This document shows positions 12,363-12,504 of a stretch of 12,504 bases of DNA, one piece after another. Both the position numbers and the translations under genes were made by a program. Position 1 is the stretch's first letter. Each line of letters opens with the position of its first letter. The notes beneath the pieces were generated by a model. That model searched no databases and was not told the DNA's origin. It saw only the letters and a list, made by a program, of their open reading frames with translations. The DNA comes from Pseudomonadota bacterium. Lineage in GTDB: Bacteria; Pseudomonadota; Alphaproteobacteria; Caulobacterales; Caulobacteraceae. The stretch covers positions 1-12,504 of the forward strand of contig JAEYTA010000006.1 in the NCBI GenBank assembly GCA_023434265.1, in the 5' to 3' direction.

Positions 12363-12504
12363 TCAGTCGACGCAGACCACCGGGCCGGCGCGGCCGTCCT
12401 CGACCACGGCGTAGCAGCCGAACGGGCTGCTGTCGGCCTGGCAGCGGCCGGGGCCGGTCGGCGCCGGCGGGCGGCTACGCTGCGGCGTCGCCGAGGGGTC
12501 GGCG
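12363..12504 (-). CDS. Hypothetical protein, C-terminal 46 residues (5' partial)
   Basis: Read from the window edge on the minus strand, the chain begins A-D-P-S-A-T-P-Q-R-S, passes a proline-rich stretch, and ends C-V-D-stop (TGA at 12365-12363). Three cysteines (positions 21, 30 and 44 of the visible part) and F-G-C-Y-A-V-V-E-D-G suggest a small disulfide-bonded domain in an exported protein. The proline-rich part could be a linker after a signal peptide or lipobox outside the window. No family is recognised. The frame stays open to the edge and ends just beyond a terminator that suits its orientation, supporting a real gene. Confidence 0.55.
   Translation of the reverse strand, partial: ADPSATPQRSRPPAPTGPGRCQADSSPFGCYAVVEDGRAGPVVCVD

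Overview
The window is very GC-rich (about 70% by eye) and densely coded, with short Sec leaders, frequent start/stop overlaps and a zwf-pgl-edd-glk Entner-Doudoroff operon. That gene order is the one known from Caulobacter, so the likely source is an alphaproteobacterium of the Caulobacteraceae (Brevundimonas, Caulobacter or Phenylobacterium type). This is inferred from gene order, protein style and a candidate EcfG-type stress promoter, not from a marker gene.

Region 1 (1-4520, plus strand) is a redox operon. It runs: tail of a TonB-dependent outer-membrane receptor; three-helix PepSY-type inner-membrane protein; secreted DUF2271 protein; secreted DUF4198 protein; ApbE FAD:protein FMN transferase; membrane-anchored NADPH flavoprotein resembling a shortened CysJ. 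The DUF2271 protein carries D-G-I-S-S-A-T (residues 94-100), which fits the consensus by which ApbE attaches FMN to a threonine. The cluster therefore reads as an electron route: cytoplasmic NADPH to the FAD/FMN reductase, to the membrane PepSY protein, to a covalently flavinylated periplasmic carrier. A plausible end use is reduction of the ferric chelate brought in by the receptor. Parts of this fit known families; the assembled pathway is inference.

Region 2 (4514-5731, minus strand) is a FAD/NADH ferredoxin-reductase-type oxidoreductase, tail-to-tail with the redox operon and overlapping it by 7 bp. Region 3 (5857-6741, plus) is a secreted protein made of two gapless copies of one beta-rich PPC-like domain.

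Region 4 (6742-11961, plus) is a 170-bp leader with several inverted repeats, then zwf, pgl, edd and glk with overlapping or very short junctions. Together they phosphorylate glucose and take glucose-6-phosphate to 2-keto-3-deoxy-6-phosphogluconate. The aldolase gene eda is not in this window.

Region 5 (11962-12504) holds an 86-residue lipoprotein with a candidate general-stress promoter and a hairpin over its ribosome-binding site, a strong intrinsic terminator, and the 3' end of a convergent minus-strand gene. No tRNA, rRNA, CRISPR array or insertion sequence was seen. No gene-free stretch exceeds 170 bp.
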